Position numbers and translations under genes: made by a program. The notes under the pieces were generated by a model. It was not told where the DNA came from. It did not search any database and was given only the letters and a program-made list of their open reading frames with translations. From positions 1 through 23,258 of the forward strand of contig WRAA01000004.1 in the NCBI GenBank assembly GCA_009780445.1: 23,258 nucleotides of DNA, in the 5' to 3' direction. Shown here one piece after another: positions 1 to 8,860 of this stretch (position 1 is its first letter; each line of letters begins with the position of its first letter). This stretch comes from Defluviitaleaceae bacterium (GTDB lineage: Bacteria; Bacillota; Clostridia; Lachnospirales; WRAA01).

Positions 1-435
1 GAAGTCTGCGCAGAAGTCCTGCTCGATGCACACAACGCCGGCCAGCTCCCCGCCGATACGTATGGGCGCGTCAAGCATGGCGCATATATTGGGGCCATAA
101 CCTTCCAATATGCTGGAGAGAGGGTTTGGAGTGTGGGCATTGTTAACTATTATCAACCGCTCGGACTTCAGCAGGCGCATATACTCTTCGCACCCGCTTA
201 TGTCCACATCTGCCTGGATGCAGTGCTGGCGCGTCAGCGAATCGTAGTAGGTTATGCTGCTCAGGTGCTTGAGCCTGATGTTGGTGCTCCAGATGCCCAC
301 GCGGTGAGTGTTCAGGGAATGACAGCCCACCTCGGCGATCACCTTCGCCGCGTCCTCAAGAATGCCGGCCGACAACGCAGGTAACTTTGTGATCTTTGCA
401 AGTGCCTCATTTAGTTTGCTGGAACTCCCATACAT
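1..435 (-). CDS. GAF-domain signalling protein, N-terminal part (cut by window edge)
   Basis: An open frame runs from ATG at 435 off the left edge, giving 145 residues without a stop. The ATG at 435 is preferred over ATG at 441 because GGAG (447-444) lies 8 nt upstream of it but only 2 nt from the other. A short helical N-terminus is followed by a GAF domain: RVGIW near residue 45, then TYYD, and near the edge AMLDAPIRIGG and GVVCIEQ. These match the GAF type found before histidine kinase or GGDEF domains. The output domain lies outside the window, so enzymatic function cannot be assigned. It follows the two minus-strand hybrid kinases after a palindromic element and has no clear promoter of its own, so it may be read from the kinase transcript. 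GAF assignment is confident; role is inference. Confidence 0.8.
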   Translation of the reverse strand, partial: MYGSSSKLNEALAKITKLPALSAGILEDAAKVIAEVGCHSLNTHRVGIWSTNIRLKHLSSITYYDSLTRQHCIQADVDISGCEEYMRLLKSERLIIVNNAHTPNPLSSILEGYGPNICAMLDAPIRIGGELAGVVCIEQDFCADF

Positions 436-454
436 ATTCATTACTCCATTTATG

Positions 455-550
455 GCAGTTCCACTTGACACTTGCTGAATCGGAGCCGGAGCCGCAATGC
501 TTCACTGCGGTTTCCGGCGAACGATGAAGCTTAGTGTCAAGCGGAACTGC
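455..550. repeat. Nested-palindrome element A
   Basis: Arms at 455-472 and 533-550 are inverted copies of an 18-nt sequence with one mismatch. Inside is a second imperfect hairpin, with GCCGGA..GCCGCA near 491 pairing TGCGGT..TTCCGGC. The right arm ends exactly next to the stop codon of the upstream hybrid kinase (551-553). Each arm carries TTGACA pointing into the element, but no matching -10 hexamer is visible. It may act as a terminator or processing structure between the kinase and the GAF gene. It lacks the GCGTACC core of the elements further right, so family membership is uncertain. Confidence 0.7.
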
Positions 551-3500
551 TTAGCTTAGTGTGTCGGCGGCTTGTCTGGCGATAACGGCGGCCTCTTCGA
601 AGTCGCTTACGATGATGTGGCTGTCGATCTCTTCGAGGCAGGACGCGGCTTGCGGCGGCAGGGGCAGTTCGTGCAGAAAACTCAGCGCGGACTTAACGGC
701 GGCCTTGTCATAGACATCGCAGGCGGCGGCTATGGCCAGAAACTGCTCCCTAAGGGCGGCGGGATCCGCCGCGGCCGCTGTCTCCGTTGCCGGCGGTGCG
801 GCGGAGGGTGCGGATGAAAGCTCCTCCACCACGGCGCGGATGTTTGCGATAAAGAGCGGCGTCTGCGCCGTGATAACCGCGGTGTTGTTGTCGCGCCCGG
901 CTTGCTCGAGAGTTGCGGCATCCCGGGACAGCTTCGTGCGGCCGATGTTGTGCAGCGCGCTCTTCATGGCGTGGGTCTGGATGGTGTAGGCCTTGAGGTA
1001 CGCGCCGTGCATCTCGCCGGCGTCCGGCATAGGTTCAAGAACCTCCAAGGCCCGCGCCGCATCGGCGAAGAAGGACTTCACCAGCCTGGCGGACAGGCCG
1101 GGCGAAGCCTCGCCCTCCGGCTGTGAGTGGCGGTGCGCGGCTCTTGCGGCCATCAGAGTTTCCGGAAGCTGTTTGTCGCGGATGAAGCGCAGGAGGCAGG
1201 CCTCGAGCTTCGCGGGGTCTATCGGCTTGGAGATAAAGTCGGCGAAACCTTTCGGCAGGAACATCTCCGCGGCATTAACCGTGGCGTTGGCGGTGAGAGC
1301 AATTACGGGGTGGCAGTATCCGTGTTCAATAAGCTTGCGCGTGGCCTCTATGCCGTCCATCTCGGGCATCATATAGTCCATGAAGATTATGTCGTACACA
1401 TGGCCGGCGTTTACCTTGTCGATAGCCTTAAAGCCGCTGTCCACGGTCTCCACGTGCAGTTTGTACGGGCGCAGCAAACCCTTCGCCACATACAGGTTGG
1501 ACTCCACATCGTCCACAATAAGCACGCGGCCATAGGGCATCGGCTCGCAGACTTGCCGGGAGGGGTTGCGCATGTGCGACTGCACGGCCTCGAGACGCCG
1601 GAGGCTTTCGGCGGCTTCCCTGCCCAAGACCTCGCCGCCCTTGCGTTTCTGCGGAATGCCTATGCAAAATGTGCTGCCGTGGCCGGGCCGGCTGGTTACG
1701 CTGACGGTGCCGCCCATCAGCTTTAGGAGGGAGTAGGAGATCGACAGGCTAAGGCCGCTGCCGTCGATACTCTCGCCGGCCTCCGGGTTGAAGAGGGTTG
1801 GGTCCTTGCCGAACAGGTTCTCGATCTGGCTGGGCGTCATGCCCCGGCCGGTGTCGGAGACGGTCACAAGAAGGACGACGCTTTCGGGTTCGGCGGCGGG
1901 TTCGGCCTTGAAGCTGAGGGTTATGTCGCCGTAGTCGGTATACTTGAAGGCGTTGGACAGGATGTTGTTCAGAACCTGTTTTATGCGCAGCTCGTCGCCG
2001 ATCATTGTCATGGGCAGATGTTCGTCAACTTGTACGTTGAAGTTGATGTTCTTGCCGCCTATGTACATCAGGTTGAGCTGGGTGGTGTCGGTTATCATGC
2101 TGGATGTTTCGTAAACCGCGGGGGTGATGTCCAGCCTGCCCGCTTCCACCTTGGACAGATCCAGAATGTCGTTAATTATGCCAAGCAGCAGTTTGGACGA
2201 CGTAAAGATACGCAGGAAGGCCTCGCGGGTATCGTCCGGGTGGCCGTTTTTTTGAAGCTCGATCTGCGTTATGCCCATTACGGAGTTCATGGGTGTGCGG
2301 ATCTCGTGGCTCATGCGTGTGAGGAAGCGGGTTTTCGCCCTGCTCTCTTCCTCCGCAAGCTCCATGCGCTTCCTTTCGCGCAAGTCTTGGATATACGCGG
2401 CATAACCCTGGCTCTGCTTATACATCACAGACACGATGGTTACTTCGCAGGGGATCTCTTCGCGGTACAGCGTCGTCAGCGTATACTCGAAGCGCTTTGT
2501 GCCGTGCTTGCTGGCTTCGAGGCAGCACTCGGTTATGAAGGCCTTGATCTCCTCCGCCCGCTCGGCATAACCCGGGAAGATGTAGAAGAAGTTCTCGATC
2601 AAACACCGGCGGATGTAGCAGTCGTCCCTGTCGCAGGAGTTGCGGGGGTCGGAGAGGTTGCAGCCTTCTTCGAGGGTGCAGGTGGTCAGATCCTTGTCGT
2701 CCGGATAGGTCTCGCCGACAGACTCGCCCGGCCGCTTGATGAAGAGGTTGAGAGCGGCCTGATTACAGTCTACCGGTATGTAGCTCTCGTCATGCAGGAA
2801 ACAGGCAATTTGGGAGGAATTAACTAAGATCTTCGCGCGCTCGTCGGCCTCGCGGCTGCGCAGTACGTCCCTTGCTTCGTGGATGGTGCGGGCAAGGTCG
2901 CCTATTTCGTCGTCGCGATCCAGGCCGTAGATGTCCTCCGAGTTGGGGGAATCTAATGAGGCCGCCGCGCTGTCCGTCAGCTTTAAAAGCGGCATAAGCA
3001 CCATGCCGGGAAGCAGGGCGTTGCCCAGCAGGATCGACAACACCAGCACAGCAAGACCCGCAAGCATCAGCGGCAAGTAGCGCGTATCGTCGAAAACGGT
3101 GTAGCCGGACAGCACCGCAACGGACCAGTTTGTGCCGATTATCGGCGCGAAACTTGCGTAGCGGAAGCTGCCGCGCAGGGGTATCGCGCTTAGGGCGTAG
3201 TATTCCGGTTGGAATATGCCGGAGTACAGCTTGCCCAGATGCACGTGCAGATAGCTGTACATGTCCGGGTTGTCGTAGAGTTCGGGCATCGAGGGGAAGG
3301 TGGGCAGGCCGGTGTCGAAGATCTCGAGAAGCTGGAGGCTGTCCGCGCGCACGTTTCCCATATTGTCGAGTATGTAGCCGCGCCTGTTGGCCGCGTCAAA
3401 GTCGCCAAAGACGGCGTGGAACACTCTGTCGAACGGAGAGCCGACAGTGACCACACCTACGAACACGCCGCCGTAGTACATCCTGTGGTTGGACCATACG

Positions 3501-4036
3501 TAGTGGTAGAAGTGGCCGTCGTCGGGTCTGGTGCGCTGTATGTTCAGTATGAACGGAACGTCCGCGTCGCGGGTGTCGTAGAACCATTGGCTTACATCCC
3601 CGCCGGCCAGCTGCCCCCACGGCAGGAACTGCTCCGCCGTGAGGTCTGTCGTGAAGTCATAACCGTTCAGAGATTCGTACACCGTAAACATCAGGTAGAT
3701 CTCGGGGGCAAACACGGCGTAGCCCATGATCTCGTTGAAGGCGATAGTCCTGATGAAGGGGTCGTTCTCGTTTGCCAGCCAGCGGGAGATGGTTGTGGAG
3801 CGCGCCAGCTGCTGCATCAGGATAAAGTGGGGGCCGGTGGCTGTCTGGAAGTTCGACGCGGCCTCGATGGAATATTGGCGCGACGACTGCTGCGCGTTAT
3901 CCGCCGCGACTTGGCTGTAGATCATAATGCTTATTGCCAGCATGATGGCTATGGCCACGAGGGGGATACCGAAGTACAGCACACGCACGCGGAAGGCCAG
4001 CCGGCTCGTTTTGAAAGATTTTAACGCTATCTGCAC
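551..4036 (-). CDS. Membrane-bound hybrid sensor histidine kinase (sensor-PAS-HisKA-HATPase-REC-HPt)
   Basis: A 1161-aa inner-membrane phosphorelay protein. A transmembrane helix (about 20-42), an extracytoplasmic sensor region (about 43-318, probably Cache-like) and a second helix (about 321-345) come first, then a short linker. A PAS domain (about 401-552) has an unusual Cys-rich insert with C453, C459, C468, C473, C478, C504 and C505. HisKA follows with H577 (MSHEIRTP), then HATPase with N691/N695 and D728-TGRGM. The receiver has D842/D843, phospho-acceptor D887, T915 and K937. HPt has H1022 (THAMKSALHN). A helical tail (1091-1161) resembles that of the 1387-aa kinase. The start codon is GTG: an in-frame TAG sits three codons upstream and the next Met is inside the first helix. 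The SD is weak (AAGGCGG, about 13 nt away). It lies 19 bp after the upstream kinase, clearly co-transcribed. The ligand is unknown. Confidence 0.93.
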   Translation of the reverse strand: MQIALKSFKTSRLAFRVRVLYFGIPLVAIAIMLAISIMIYSQVAADNAQQSSRQYSIEAASNFQTATGPHFILMQQLARSTTISRWLANENDPFIRTIAFNEIMGYAVFAPEIYLMFTVYESLNGYDFTTDLTAEQFLPWGQLAGGDVSQWFYDTRDADVPFILNIQRTRPDDGHFYHYVWSNHRMYYGGVFVGVVTVGSPFDRVFHAVFGDFDAANRRGYILDNMGNVRADSLQLLEIFDTGLPTFPSMPELYDNPDMYSYLHVHLGKLYSGIFQPEYYALSAIPLRGSFRYASFAPIIGTNWSVAVLSGYTVFDDTRYLPLMLAGLAVLVLSILLGNALLPGMVLMPLLKLTDSAAASLDSPNSEDIYGLDRDDEIGDLARTIHEARDVLRSREADERAKILVNSSQIACFLHDESYIPVDCNQAALNLFIKRPGESVGETYPDDKDLTTCTLEEGCNLSDPRNSCDRDDCYIRRCLIENFFYIFPGYAERAEEIKAFITECCLEASKHGTKRFEYTLTTLYREEIPCEVTIVSVMYKQSQGYAAYIQDLRERKRMELAEEESRAKTRFLTRMSHEIRTPMNSVMGITQIELQKNGHPDDTREAFLRIFTSSKLLLGIINDILDLSKVEAGRLDITPAVYETSSMITDTTQLNLMYIGGKNINFNVQVDEHLPMTMIGDELRIKQVLNNILSNAFKYTDYGDITLSFKAEPAAEPESVVLLVTVSDTGRGMTPSQIENLFGKDPTLFNPEAGESIDGSGLSLSISYSLLKLMGGTVSVTSRPGHGSTFCIGIPQKRKGGEVLGREAAESLRRLEAVQSHMRNPSRQVCEPMPYGRVLIVDDVESNLYVAKGLLRPYKLHVETVDSGFKAIDKVNAGHVYDIIFMDYMMPEMDGIEATRKLIEHGYCHPVIALTANATVNAAEMFLPKGFADFISKPIDPAKLEACLLRFIRDKQLPETLMAARAAHRHSQPEGEASPGLSARLVKSFFADAARALEVLEPMPDAGEMHGAYLKAYTIQTHAMKSALHNIGRTKLSRDAATLEQAGRDNNTAVITAQTPLFIANIRAVVEELSSAPSAAPPATETAAAADPAALREQFLAIAAACDVYDKAAVKSALSFLHELPLPPQAASCLEEIDSHIIVSDFEEAAVIARQAADTLS

Positions 4037-4055
4037 GGTGTACTATCGCCGCCTT

Positions 4056-7000
4056 TCAGGTCAAAGCCCGCTTGATGTGGAGGATGTCCCTCAGCGCGAT
4101 CAGAGTCTTGAGCGCGGCTGAAAAGTTGAAGGTTTCTATCTGGTGGACAAGCACGGCGGTTTCGGGTATGCCGCGCAGATCGTCCAGCATGTCTTGGCAG
4201 CCGGAGCTGCGGGATTCCAACAGGGGAAGCAGCTTGTCGAACAGCTGCGTAGGGTCGGCCGTGCTTGAGGGCGCGGCTCTGTTCAGATCATGCCTAAGCT
4301 GCCGGGAGGCGATTTTTTCCAGGACTATTGTAAGCTCGTGATGCAGAGCGGAAAGGCTTTCGGCGGAGGGTGATACGCCGTCGTCGAAGGATTGTTCGAC
4401 ACCTTGGGCGGCCTGCGAGAGCCGATCCTCGTGGATGAGTGCGGCAAGACCCTTTAGGCTGTGGGCAAGGCGGTGGGCCGTCTCGGTGTCGCCGGCTTCG
4501 GCGGCCTTGCGGATATCCGCCACGGCATCCTTCTGGCTGCGTACAAAGTCGGACTGCAGCTTTTGCTGAAGCTCCGCGTCGTGCCGGAAGCTGTTGATGT
4601 TTTGCGTCCGCCGCGTAGCCCGGCTTACGGCGGCTTGTGCGGCTTCGATCGGGTGTTTGTCCTTGATATAGCGCACAAGCAAGGTGTTCAGGTGAACTGT
4701 CTGTATCGGCTTGGAGATAAAACCGTCGAAGCCGCTGCGGATGAACTCCTCCGCCTGGCCGATGAGCGCGTTGGCCGTTAGCGCGACAATGGGCGCGGTG
4801 TAGCCACGTTCGCGCATCAAGTGCATTGTTTCCGTACCGTTTAGGCCGGGCATCATATAGTCCATGAACACTATGTCGTACACATTGCCGGAATCTATCT
4901 TTTCCAGCGCGGCATAACCGCTGTCGCACGTGTCCACATGCAGATCGTAGAAGCCGAGCAGACCCTGCGCGACATACAGGTTCGCGCTGATATCGTCAAC
5001 CACCAGCACGCGGCCGTAGGGCATAGGCTCCGGCACAAACTTGAAGCGTTTCTTCGCGCTCTGGGCGTTTAGCTCAAACCTCTGGAGGGACTTGGCCATT
5101 TCCTTGCCCAGAATCTGCGGGTTGCCGATCTTCTGCGGAATGCTCACCGTCACGTGGGTGCCCTTGCCGGGCTTGCTCGAAACATTGATGGACGCGTCCA
5201 TCATCGACACCAGGTTGCACACGATGGCCATGCCAAGGCCGGTTCCCGTTACAAAGCGCGGTTCGCTTTCGTGGAAGCGGGTGTACTCGTTGTAGAGTGT
5301 GGCTATCTGCTCATCCGTCATGCCCAGGCCGGTGTCGCGGATGGATATTTCCAGCATAATGTCGTGTTCGGCGGGGGAGCCTGTGACGCAGTTCCGGCGC
5401 AGCAGTGACAGATCCACCGAGCCGCGCTCCGTGTACTTGAAGGCGTTGGAGGCGATGTTGTTGATGATCTGCTTTATGCGCAGGGCGTCGCCCAAAAGGG
5501 TCTGCGGAAGCTGTTCGTCGATATAGAGGTGGAACTCGATGTCCTTCTCGCCCACAGAGACGATGTGCGGCTGCACCGCGTCGCCCACCAAGCTGGCTAT
5601 CTCATATTCTTCGCAGAGAAGCTCCATCTTGTTGGCCTCTATCTTCGAGAGATCCAGAATGTCGTTCACGATGCCCAGCAGAATCTGCGAAGAGTCGTAG
5701 ATCTTGGCGAAGGCCTCTTCCACCACGGGGGAGAGGTCCGGGCTTTGCAGCTGTATCTCCGAAATGCCGAGAACCGCCGCGATGGGCGTGCGCACCTCGT
5801 GGCTCATCCTGGCCAGGAAGCGGCTCTTGGCGTTGTTGCTTTCCTCTGCGATTTCTATGCGGCGGCGTTCCTGCTGCATCTGTTTCAGCACGGTTACGTC
5901 CTTGGTATAGGTAACGGCGATTATCGCGCCGTGGTACATCATGCGGATCCCGTCAACTTCCTGGAAGGACAGGCTGCCGTTTAATATCTCCGAGAACTCG
6001 AACTTGCATTGGCCGGTTTCGAAGATCTCCTCCAAGTGTGAGTTCCAGCGGGCGCGTGAGGACGAACCGTCGGCCTGTACGCTGACGGACAGCGAAAACA
6101 GCTTGCGGCGGTATTCGTCCTTGTCGGCGAAGCCGTAGTGCGTCAGGGCGGTTTTGTTGCAGTCCATGGGGTTGAAGTCGCGGTCCCAATATTCGATGAC
6201 CAGCGGGGTGGAGTCGAACATCAGCCTTGCGCGCTCGTTTATTTCGGCCTCGAGAAGCTGTGCCTCCAGCTCGCGCTCAAGCTTTGCGGTTTCTTTCAGC
6301 GGGCGCAGGTCGTGCAGATATTTTACGATGATGTACCTGCCGTCGCGCTCCACGCGTGTGCAGATCATCTCCAGCGGGAGAAGCTCGCCGCTTGGCAGGA
6401 CGCTCATCCATTCGTGGCGGTCGAAGCCGGTTTCCATCACGTATTGCAGCAGGCGCGTGTGCTTTTCGATAGAAGAGGCTCCGCAGGGCTGGAAGGGCGG
6501 GGAAAACTCGTTAAAGCGCGCCACAAACTCTTCCTTGTTGCGAAGGCCGAACATGTCCAGAATTTGGCGGTTGCAGTCGATGATGTTGAATTGGTCGTCC
6601 CATATTGCTATCAGCATGGGGGAGGTGTCCAGCAGGATGGCGGCGAGTTCGTTGGCCTCCATCTCTTTTCGGCGGGAGCGGCTTAGCTGTGCCGTGCGCT
6701 CCTGCAAGATCTCGTACATCTGAATGTGCAGCCGTATGCGGTTCAGCAGCACAGGCTCCGAGAATGGTTTCGTCATAAAGTCGGCCACGCCCATCTCGAG
6801 AGCCTTGATCTCCGTCCGGGCATCGTGCATTGCTGTGAGGAATATCACGGGGATATCCGCGAACCTGCCGTCGCTCTTCAAATATTCCAAGACTTGGAAG
6901 CCGTCCATCTCCGGCATTTCGATGTCCAGCAGGATAAGGTCCGGCTTGACCTTTTCCAGCAGCGAAATAGCCTTCTTGCCTGTGGGAATGGTCATTACGG

Positions 7001-7079
7001 TGTGATGCTTGCCCAGTGCGGCTTCGGTCGCAACTAAGTTTGTTACGCTGTCGTCCACAACAAAGATAACCTTTTCCAT
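4056..7079 (-). CDS. Soluble hybrid histidine kinase (REC-PAS-PAS-HisKA-HATPase-REC-HPt)
   Basis: A 1007-aa cytoplasmic phosphorelay kinase with no membrane segment. The N-terminal receiver has D9/D10, D52, T82 and K104. A coiled linker (about 115-145) leads to PAS1 (about 146-258, with QPCG 197-200 and DCN 168-170) and PAS2 (about 285-398, DCN but no QPCG). HisKA has H427 (MSHEVRTP); HATPase has N541/N545, DTGLGM at 582 and GTGLGM at 612. The second receiver has D695/D696, D740, T768 and K790; HPt has H873 (AHSLKG). The start at 7079 is chosen because the receiver fold begins there (MEKVIFVVDD) and AAGGAAGG lies upstream. The N-terminal receiver is closely similar to that of the HD-GYP protein at 17430, suggesting input from a common histidine phosphotransfer partner (inference). 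First gene of a two-kinase operon with a sigma-A-type promoter. Confidence 0.94.
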   Translation of the reverse strand: MEKVIFVVDDSVTNLVATEAALGKHHTVMTIPTGKKAISLLEKVKPDLILLDIEMPEMDGFQVLEYLKSDGRFADIPVIFLTAMHDARTEIKALEMGVADFMTKPFSEPVLLNRIRLHIQMYEILQERTAQLSRSRRKEMEANELAAILLDTSPMLIAIWDDQFNIIDCNRQILDMFGLRNKEEFVARFNEFSPPFQPCGASSIEKHTRLLQYVMETGFDRHEWMSVLPSGELLPLEMICTRVERDGRYIIVKYLHDLRPLKETAKLERELEAQLLEAEINERARLMFDSTPLVIEYWDRDFNPMDCNKTALTHYGFADKDEYRRKLFSLSVSVQADGSSSRARWNSHLEEIFETGQCKFEFSEILNGSLSFQEVDGIRMMYHGAIIAVTYTKDVTVLKQMQQERRRIEIAEESNNAKSRFLARMSHEVRTPIAAVLGISEIQLQSPDLSPVVEEAFAKIYDSSQILLGIVNDILDLSKIEANKMELLCEEYEIASLVGDAVQPHIVSVGEKDIEFHLYIDEQLPQTLLGDALRIKQIINNIASNAFKYTERGSVDLSLLRRNCVTGSPAEHDIMLEISIRDTGLGMTDEQIATLYNEYTRFHESEPRFVTGTGLGMAIVCNLVSMMDASINVSSKPGKGTHVTVSIPQKIGNPQILGKEMAKSLQRFELNAQSAKKRFKFVPEPMPYGRVLVVDDISANLYVAQGLLGFYDLHVDTCDSGYAALEKIDSGNVYDIVFMDYMMPGLNGTETMHLMRERGYTAPIVALTANALIGQAEEFIRSGFDGFISKPIQTVHLNTLLVRYIKDKHPIEAAQAAVSRATRRTQNINSFRHDAELQQKLQSDFVRSQKDAVADIRKAAEAGDTETAHRLAHSLKGLAALIHEDRLSQAAQGVEQSFDDGVSPSAESLSALHHELTIVLEKIASRQLRHDLNRAAPSSTADPTQLFDKLLPLLESRSSGCQDMLDDLRGIPETAVLVHQIETFNFSAALKTLIALRDILHIKRALT

Positions 7080-7125
7080 ACGTTGCTGACCCTTCCTTTG
7101 CGGCAGATTACTACTCAACAAGAGT

Positions 7126-7154
7126 ATTCTAGCATAGTGTGCGCGCAAATACAA
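7126..7154 (-). promoter_or_regulatory. Sigma-A-type promoter of the two-kinase operon
   Basis: On the minus strand TTGTAT (7154-7149) and TAGAAT (7131-7126) are separated by exactly 17 nt. The -10 is preceded by TGC, an extended -10 motif. It ends 46 nt before the kinase ATG at 7079. Confidence 0.6.
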
Positions 7155-7186
7155 CGTTTAATTAGCCGAAACACCACAAAACCGTA

Positions 7187-7215
7187 TTGAAAACAACAGC
7201 CGGTTGTGCTACACT
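7187..7215 (+). promoter_or_regulatory. Sigma-A-type promoter for uxaB-guaD
   Basis: TTGAAA (7187-7192) and TACACT (7210-7215) with a 17-nt spacer, about 100 nt upstream of the uxaB start. It diverges from the kinase promoter, with the two -35 boxes about 32 bp apart. No obvious operator palindrome is seen in the interval. Confidence 0.5.
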
Positions 7216-7309
7216 GTACACAGAAATCGAAGAGGACACTTCGCTTGCCGGAAGAGACGCATTGATAGCAGAACTTAGGGAGAAGTTGAACAACAACCAG
7301 TGTAAGTAA
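7187..7309 (+). other. Possible leader peptide or gene remnant ahead of uxaB
   Basis: A frame open from 7166 ends at TAA 7307-7309, one base before the GGAGG used by uxaB. Its last 27 codons, from ATC 7226, read like ordinary charged helical protein (ending ALIAELREKLNNNQCK), but no ATG is present: only TTG at 7187 (overlapping the -35 box) or CTG at 7214. If the promoter above is right, little of the 5' part is transcribed. It may be the 3' remnant of a lost gene or a translated leader coupled to uxaB. I do not recognise it. Confidence 0.25.
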
Positions 7310-7321
7310 CGGAGGATGAGC

Positions 7322-8860
7322 ATGAGGCAGATTGGAACAGACGATAAGAACCCGCCCAAGCCTGACGTTGTGGTGCAGTTTGGAGAGGGAAACTTCCTGC
7401 GGGCTTTCGCGGACTATATGATAGACGTTGCGAATGAGAAGGGCGTGTTTTGCGGCGGGGTGGCGGTGGTCAAGCCGATAAGCAGCGGCGGGCTGGAGAA
7501 GTATGAGCGGCAGGGCGCGGCGTATACAGTGATACTGCGGGGCAAGGAGGGCGGGCGGAACACGGCGGAACACCGCATCATAAGCTGTATCAACCGCGTT
7601 GTCGACCCTTTCGCGGACTATGCGGCATACCTTGACATTGCGCGGGGCGAAGATCTGCGTTTTGCGGTGTCGAACACAACGGAGGCGGGCATAGTGTTTG
7701 ACGCGGACGACAGCTTCGAGGCGAAGCCGGCCGCGTCCTTCCCCGGCAAGCTGGTGCAGCTGCTGTTCGAAAGGTATGGGCATTTCGCGGGGGATGTCTC
7801 CAAGGGGCTGATAATGCTTCCCGCGGAGCTGATAGAGAGCAACGGCGCGAAGCTTCGCGAGTGTGTGATGAAGCTTGTGAAGCTGTGGGGTCTGCCGGAG
7901 GGTTTTGCGGCGTGGATTGATGAATCCTGCATATTTGCGGACTGCCTGGTGGATCGTATTGTTTCGGGATACCCCGCGGAGGAGGCCGAGAGCATCGAAC
8001 GCGACATGCTGGGCTACCGCGACGAGCTGATGGTCGTGGGCGAACCCTTCGGCCTGTGGGTGGTGGCGAGCGATCGGCACGCCGAGATCGCCGCGTTGTT
8101 TCCGCTGGACAAGGCGGGGATGCAGGTGGTTTTCACGGACGATCTGCGGCCGTACCGCGAGCGCAAGGTGCGGCTGTTAAACGGGGCGCATACCGCGTCG
8201 GTGTTGGCGGCGTACATAATGGGGCTTGACACCGTGGGGGACGCCATGGCGAACCCCACGGTACGCGCCTTTGTGGAAAAGGTGGTGTACGACGAAATTT
8301 CGCCGACGGTGCCTCTTCCCGCGCGGGAGGTGCGGGCCTTCGCCGATTCTGTTCTGGAACGCTTCGAGAACCCGTATCTGAGGCACAACCTGCTTAGCAT
8401 ATCGCTTAATTCGGTGTCGAAGTGGAAGGCGCGGATCCTGCCGTCCTTGAAGGACAGCCTTGCGGCAACGGGTGTGCTGCCGCCCTGCATATGTTTCAGT
8501 ATGGCCGCCCTTGCGGCGTTTTACAGAAGCGGGGAGCGCGGCGAGTTTTGCCTTGTGGGGCGCAGGGCGGGGGAGGCCTACAGCGTCAAGGACGACGCGT
8601 TTGTGCTGGACTTCTTCGCGACGAACTACGCCTTGCCAAACGCGGAGTATGTGCGGAGCCTGCTTGCCAACACGGCGTTCTGGGGGGAGGACTTGACGCA
8701 GATCGCCGGGTTTGCCGACGCGGTAACGTTTGGGCTGGACGACATTGCGGAACACGGCATGGCCGACGCTGTGCGCCGTGTCGTATCAAAATTAGGACTA
8801 GCGGAGGGGTATCATGAGCGCGGAAAAGACATTTGCGATAAAGGGGCATTTGATACGTAA
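7322..8860 (+). CDS. uxaB: Tagaturonate reductase / altronate oxidoreductase (mannitol dehydrogenase family)
   Basis: A 512-aa cytoplasmic NAD-dependent oxidoreductase of the long-chain mannitol dehydrogenase family, predicted to interconvert tagaturonate and altronate in galacturonate breakdown. The Rossmann start is QFGEGNFLRAF (residues 19-29). The family catalytic segment is KVRLLNGAHT, with K282, N287 and H290 in the expected K-x4-N-x2-H spacing. ATG 7322 is preferred to ATG 7316 because GGAGG (7311-7315) lies 6 nt upstream of it and directly abuts the other. The C-terminus runs 47 bp into guaD in a different frame. No other uronate gene is in the window, so substrate assignment rests on family resemblance. 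Fructuronate or mannitol reductase activity is the alternative. Confidence 0.8.
   Translation: MRQIGTDDKNPPKPDVVVQFGEGNFLRAFADYMIDVANEKGVFCGGVAVVKPISSGGLEKYERQGAAYTVILRGKEGGRNTAEHRIISCINRVVDPFADYAAYLDIARGEDLRFAVSNTTEAGIVFDADDSFEAKPAASFPGKLVQLLFERYGHFAGDVSKGLIMLPAELIESNGAKLRECVMKLVKLWGLPEGFAAWIDESCIFADCLVDRIVSGYPAEEAESIERDMLGYRDELMVVGEPFGLWVVASDRHAEIAALFPLDKAGMQVVFTDDLRPYRERKVRLLNGAHTASVLAAYIMGLDTVGDAMANPTVRAFVEKVVYDEISPTVPLPAREVRAFADSVLERFENPYLRHNLLSISLNSVSKWKARILPSLKDSLAATGVLPPCICFSMAALAAFYRSGERGEFCLVGRRAGEAYSVKDDAFVLDFFATNYALPNAEYVRSLLANTAFWGEDLTQIAGFADAVTFGLDDIAEHGMADAVRRVVSKLGLAEGYHERGKDICDKGAFDT

Noticed and set aside
133..384. An 83-codon plus-strand frame at the left edge
   Set aside because: It is antisense to the GAF-domain gene, whose motifs are clear on the minus strand.
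7080..7154. N-terminal extension of the soluble kinase to 7154
   Set aside because: The receiver domain starts at the Met at 7079, and the extension would cover the predicted promoter.
7115..8080. A 321-codon open frame antisense to uxaB and its promoter
   Set aside because: It overlaps the catalytic-domain coding of uxaB, has a His/Arg-rich composition typical of shadow frames, and has no family motif.
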